From the IMG/VR virus record IMGVR_UViG_3300033388_005412, positions 62,001-126,000 of that record: DNA of 64,000 nt, one strand, 5' to 3'. The position numbers and the translations under genes were made by a program. The stretch's first letter is position 1, and every line of letters begins with the position of its first letter. The notes under the pieces were generated by a model. It did not search any database and was not told where the DNA came from. It saw nothing but the letters and a program-made list of their open reading frames with translations. Shown here piece after piece: positions 61,394-64,000 of this stretch. Source of the DNA: a virus.

Positions 61394-63582
61394 AGTTTTG
61401 CCGTCCCTTCGAGTATTTTTTGAATTTCCTGTAACTCACCGTCTGATAAAACTTTATCACAATTGCAATCCCCATCGCCGTCTAATATACGTCCAACTTC
61501 CTGCTGAGAATAACCCATAAAATTTGTCAATAAAATTTTCACCCCATCTATTGACCAAGGATCCGCATGCTTAAAATAATCCTCGGTCTCTTTCAACACT
61601 TGCTCTTCTTCAGCTGATAATTTTCTTTTTAAATCTTTTTTATCCGAATCAATACCCGTTACACTTTTACCTGTATATATAGTAGTAAACTTTTTGTCTT
61701 TTTTAACAATATCCTTCAACAAATTAGACATATATCTATCATCAATATCAGCAGCCGCCGCGGCGGCTAATCGCACATTCTCCGACTTCAAATCATCAAT
61801 TCCTGGCTCGACGTTTTCTACACAAAGTTCCCAGAATTTCATAAAACCTAAAACATTATCAATCATCCTAATCCATGATTCAAATTTGAGAACAAACACA
61901 GCATCATCCGTTATTTTCTTTGCTTTTAACGCGCTTAACCGGCCATTAGCAAATAAACTTGCAATATATGCACCAAATTCTTTCATAAATCTATCCAAGT
62001 AAAGACCTAATGTTGTCGTCAACTCAAGCCATGGTAAACATTCCCGTCCAAATGCTTTGTACCTAGTCAAATCTTTAGAATTCAAAGCATATTTATTTAT
62101 GCCAGAATTAATCAACTGACCTAACGATGAAAAAACTTTTCTAATTAATGAATTCACTAGTGTAATGACAAAATTCGCAAAATCAACGACAGACTTATTC
62201 AAATCCAATGTCATTATATTCAACGTGAACTCCAACAAACCTTTTATCATCAATAAATTTTTCTTTCCTAACGCTATCCTCTCACCATGTTCTCCGATAT
62301 GTGCAACTTGTTTTCCTAAATTAGCTATTTGTGTTATAATTCTTAAAACACAGCATAAAAAAGTTGGCGACATAACCCAGCTCTTCATGCCGTCTTCGAC
62401 TGACTTTATAAAATCATTATTAATTGTATCAAGAACTGATTTCATACCATTCCACTGTGACGAAAATTTAGTAGAACCATCAGCTCTAGCCTTCAAATAT
62501 TCTTCCGGCAAATTAGGCTCAAATTTAATGCCACCTGGAGTTTCAAAACCATCCGGAACATACAAGCTAGCGACCTCCTGCATTGTTTTTATATTTTGAA
62601 TCTGTGCCTCGTTTGCCTGCTTGATTGCGAACCATGCCGTGTGTTTTGGTGATTGTTCCCTAACCTTCTCATTCGCTTTTTCAAAAAAATCTTTTTCATG
62701 CTGAATACAATTAAACAATGAAATTTCCTGAGTAATTTGACCAATTGATGACACCGGATTTATATCAGCATATGCCTTGTCTTGCGCGACATCCATTTGT
62801 GCTTCACTATCTTCACCCGAATCAACAGCCGCCGTATCTTGAATTTTCTTAAGCTGTTTTTTTAACGGCAAATCACCGCCGCTTTTCAACGAATCTATGG
62901 CCGACTTAATTTTTTGGGGAATTTTATTAACAAATTTAACACCGGATAATGGCCTAAGCTGAACATAAATGAAACTCAAAACCCATATCAATATTTGATT
63001 CCAAACACCGCGCATCATTGTCTTAACCATATCATCAAATTTATCCTGCTGTTCCTTTCTGATATCATCCGGAGTTTTATAACCAACCTTATCGGGATCG
63101 GCATGGGAAAACAAAACTTTATTCCTATTATTTAATGATTTACGTTTTACGGCAAAATCTTCAGCTGTTAACTTATCACCCGCCGCCTTTCTACCACAAT
63201 ATGGGCAATTAATAGCATCATAAAGCAAACGATCTTTATCTTTGTCTATAGGAATTGATAAATCTTTTAATTGTTTATCGCATTCTTTATCAATCTCATC
63301 CAGCTTATTATTTATATAATCAGCATATTCAATATATTCGTCAATGACCTGTTGCTCCTCATATGGTAATAAATCTCTGGGGTTTTTAACACCACCAGCC
63401 GGTTCACTCGGCACTTTAATTTCACCAGGATGATGCTTCGCCATATGGGTATTATATTCCAAAACTGTTTTAAATCGTATATCACAGTATTTACAATAAA
63501 ATGGGTGAAACGGCGGAACTCCAAAATCACCATCAATTTTTCCGGGAATATGCTGGATAATAGGTTTTTTTAAATCATCCAT
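61390..63582 (-). CDS. Large head-region protein with C2H2 zinc finger
   Basis: This is a 730-residue protein between terminase and portal. Residues 30-50 form a classical C2H2 finger: C30-x2-C33-x12-H46-x3-H50. A second C-x2-C (NCPYCGRK) lies near residue 126. A long helical body follows with hydrophobic spans (~195-215). The C-terminus has DGDGDCNCDKVLSDGE, similar to a Ca-binding loop. The family is unknown. It could assist packaging or occupy the portal. C2H2 fingers are rare in phage proteins. Confidence 0.75.
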   Translation of the reverse strand: MDDLKKPIIQHIPGKIDGDFGVPPFHPFYCKYCDIRFKTVLEYNTHMAKHHPGEIKVPSEPAGGVKNPRDLLPYEEQQVIDEYIEYADYINNKLDEIDKECDKQLKDLSIPIDKDKDRLLYDAINCPYCGRKAAGDKLTAEDFAVKRKSLNNRNKVLFSHADPDKVGYKTPDDIRKEQQDKFDDMVKTMMRGVWNQILIWVLSFIYVQLRPLSGVKFVNKIPQKIKSAIDSLKSGGDLPLKKQLKKIQDTAAVDSGEDSEAQMDVAQDKAYADINPVSSIGQITQEISLFNCIQHEKDFFEKANEKVREQSPKHTAWFAIKQANEAQIQNIKTMQEVASLYVPDGFETPGGIKFEPNLPEEYLKARADGSTKFSSQWNGMKSVLDTINNDFIKSVEDGMKSWVMSPTFLCCVLRIITQIANLGKQVAHIGEHGERIALGKKNLLMIKGLLEFTLNIMTLDLNKSVVDFANFVITLVNSLIRKVFSSLGQLINSGINKYALNSKDLTRYKAFGRECLPWLELTTTLGLYLDRFMKEFGAYIASLFANGRLSALKAKKITDDAVFVLKFESWIRMIDNVLGFMKFWELCVENVEPGIDDLKSENVRLAAAAAADIDDRYMSNLLKDIVKKDKKFTTIYTGKSVTGIDSDKKDLKRKLSAEEEQVLKETEDYFKHADPWSIDGVKILLTNFMGYSQQEVGRILDGDGDCNCDKVLSDGELQEIQKILEGTAKL

Positions 63583-63588
63583 ATTTAT

Positions 63589-64000
63589 TTAAAATGTTTT
63601 CCTCTTCGGCGCCAGAACACTATTTCGCCGCATGATGCCGGCATTAACAGGTGAAATATGTTTTTTTCTAGCCTCTCGTTTTCTATTCAAATAATTTGGC
63701 ATATTTCGTGATATAAGTTTACGAAACTTCGACACATTAGAATCAAAACCATCATCCCTCAGCGGTATCGTTGTCGGAACATGATATGTGCTTAACTGCC
63801 TGGTGCATGTCGTTGTGTGATATTTCTTTTTCTCATTAATCTCCAAATTAAATCCAAGCAATGCCAAAAAAAGAGCATTAAGTGCATGATCATTGCCGCC
63901 GCCATCATAGACTGGTCTATCGGTCCCTCTTGAGAATTTAGCAACCTTGAATTCCCTCATTTGCCCAATTATTTTATTCTTATCATCCTCATCATCCGGA
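63589..64000 (-). CDS. terL: Terminase large subunit, C-terminal part (cut by window edge)
   Basis: The frame is open from base 64000 and stops at 63589; at least 136 residues are visible. The sequence has FKVAKFSRGTDRP and GGGNDHALNALFLALLGF, the usual end of the nuclease domain with the last acidic residue. It is followed by a basic tail. An internal Met at 63960 is not the true start. It cuts and packages DNA with the portal, encoded two genes further on. Confidence 0.88.
   Translation of the reverse strand, partial: PDDEDDKNKIIGQMREFKVAKFSRGTDRPVYDGGGNDHALNALFLALLGFNLEINEKKKYHTTTCTRQLSTYHVPTTIPLRDDGFDSNVSKFRKLISRNMPNYLNRKREARKKHISPVNAGIMRRNSVLAPKRKTF

Noticed and set aside
1-64000. tRNA or other structured RNA genes
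   Set aside because: The window is almost fully coding on the minus strand and no cloverleaf or known riboswitch pattern was noticed by eye.

Overview
The window looks like the late structural module of a large, AT-rich, contractile-tailed (myovirus-type) bacteriophage genome. Every supported gene reads on the minus strand, so transcription runs from coordinate 64000 towards 1. Genes are tightly packed, with many 4-base ATGA overlaps and clear Shine-Dalgarno sites. Genes end in TAA, TAG or TGA, so standard code 11 is in use. No tRNA, CRISPR array or insertion sequence was seen. Several proteins carry Sec-type signal peptides, which points to a bacterial host, but the host cannot be named from this sequence.

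In transcription order the layout is as follows. (1) Head and packaging, 64000-54600: C-terminal end of the large terminase subunit, a 730-aa protein with a C2H2 zinc finger, portal, head maturation protease with a nested in-frame scaffold start, a capsid-associated protein, the HK97-like major capsid protein followed by two hairpins, and an unknown protein. (2) Neck and tail shaft, 54580-43540: Ig-domain neck protein, adaptor and terminator candidates, a very large sheath protein, several tail-tube-family genes (one interrupted by an intein), and two tail-assembly-chaperone paralogues. (3) Three adjacent giant genes, 43540-21580: a tape-measure-position protein with two inteins only 24 residues apart and a degenerate PD-(D/E)XK-like segment; a 2103-aa protein with the catalytic signatures of a two-barrel RNA polymerase; and a 2288-aa baseplate hub with an N-terminal thermonuclease domain. 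(4) Baseplate, 21600-18870: a small hub-associated protein, a gp25-like wedge and a baseplate J-like wedge. (5) Fibre, lysis and accessory region, 18860-1: exported or fibre-like proteins, a second free-standing thermonuclease, a DUF5675 protein, a metallophosphoesterase, several tiny membrane or zinc-ribbon genes, a repeat-bearing fibre, a LamG-like protein and large unknown structural proteins.

The most exciting element is the 2103-aa gene at 28671-34982. It carries both RNA polymerase signatures in one chain: a beta-type G-x-K-x7-K-G motif (K995, K1003) and a beta-prime-type R-x-P-T...I-x-G...D-x-D-G-D motif (D1673, D1675, D1677). Internal spacing matches cellular RNA polymerase at the beta motif and in the I-x-G to DGD stretch. 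Its position between the tape-measure candidate and the hub suggests a virion-carried RNA polymerase delivered through a contractile tail. This resembles the crAss-like phage virion polymerase, but in a different virion type. Together with three inteins in tail genes and a nuclease-tipped hub, this module seems to deliver DNA, a polymerase and nuclease activity in one device. These functional readings are inference; no database search was possible.
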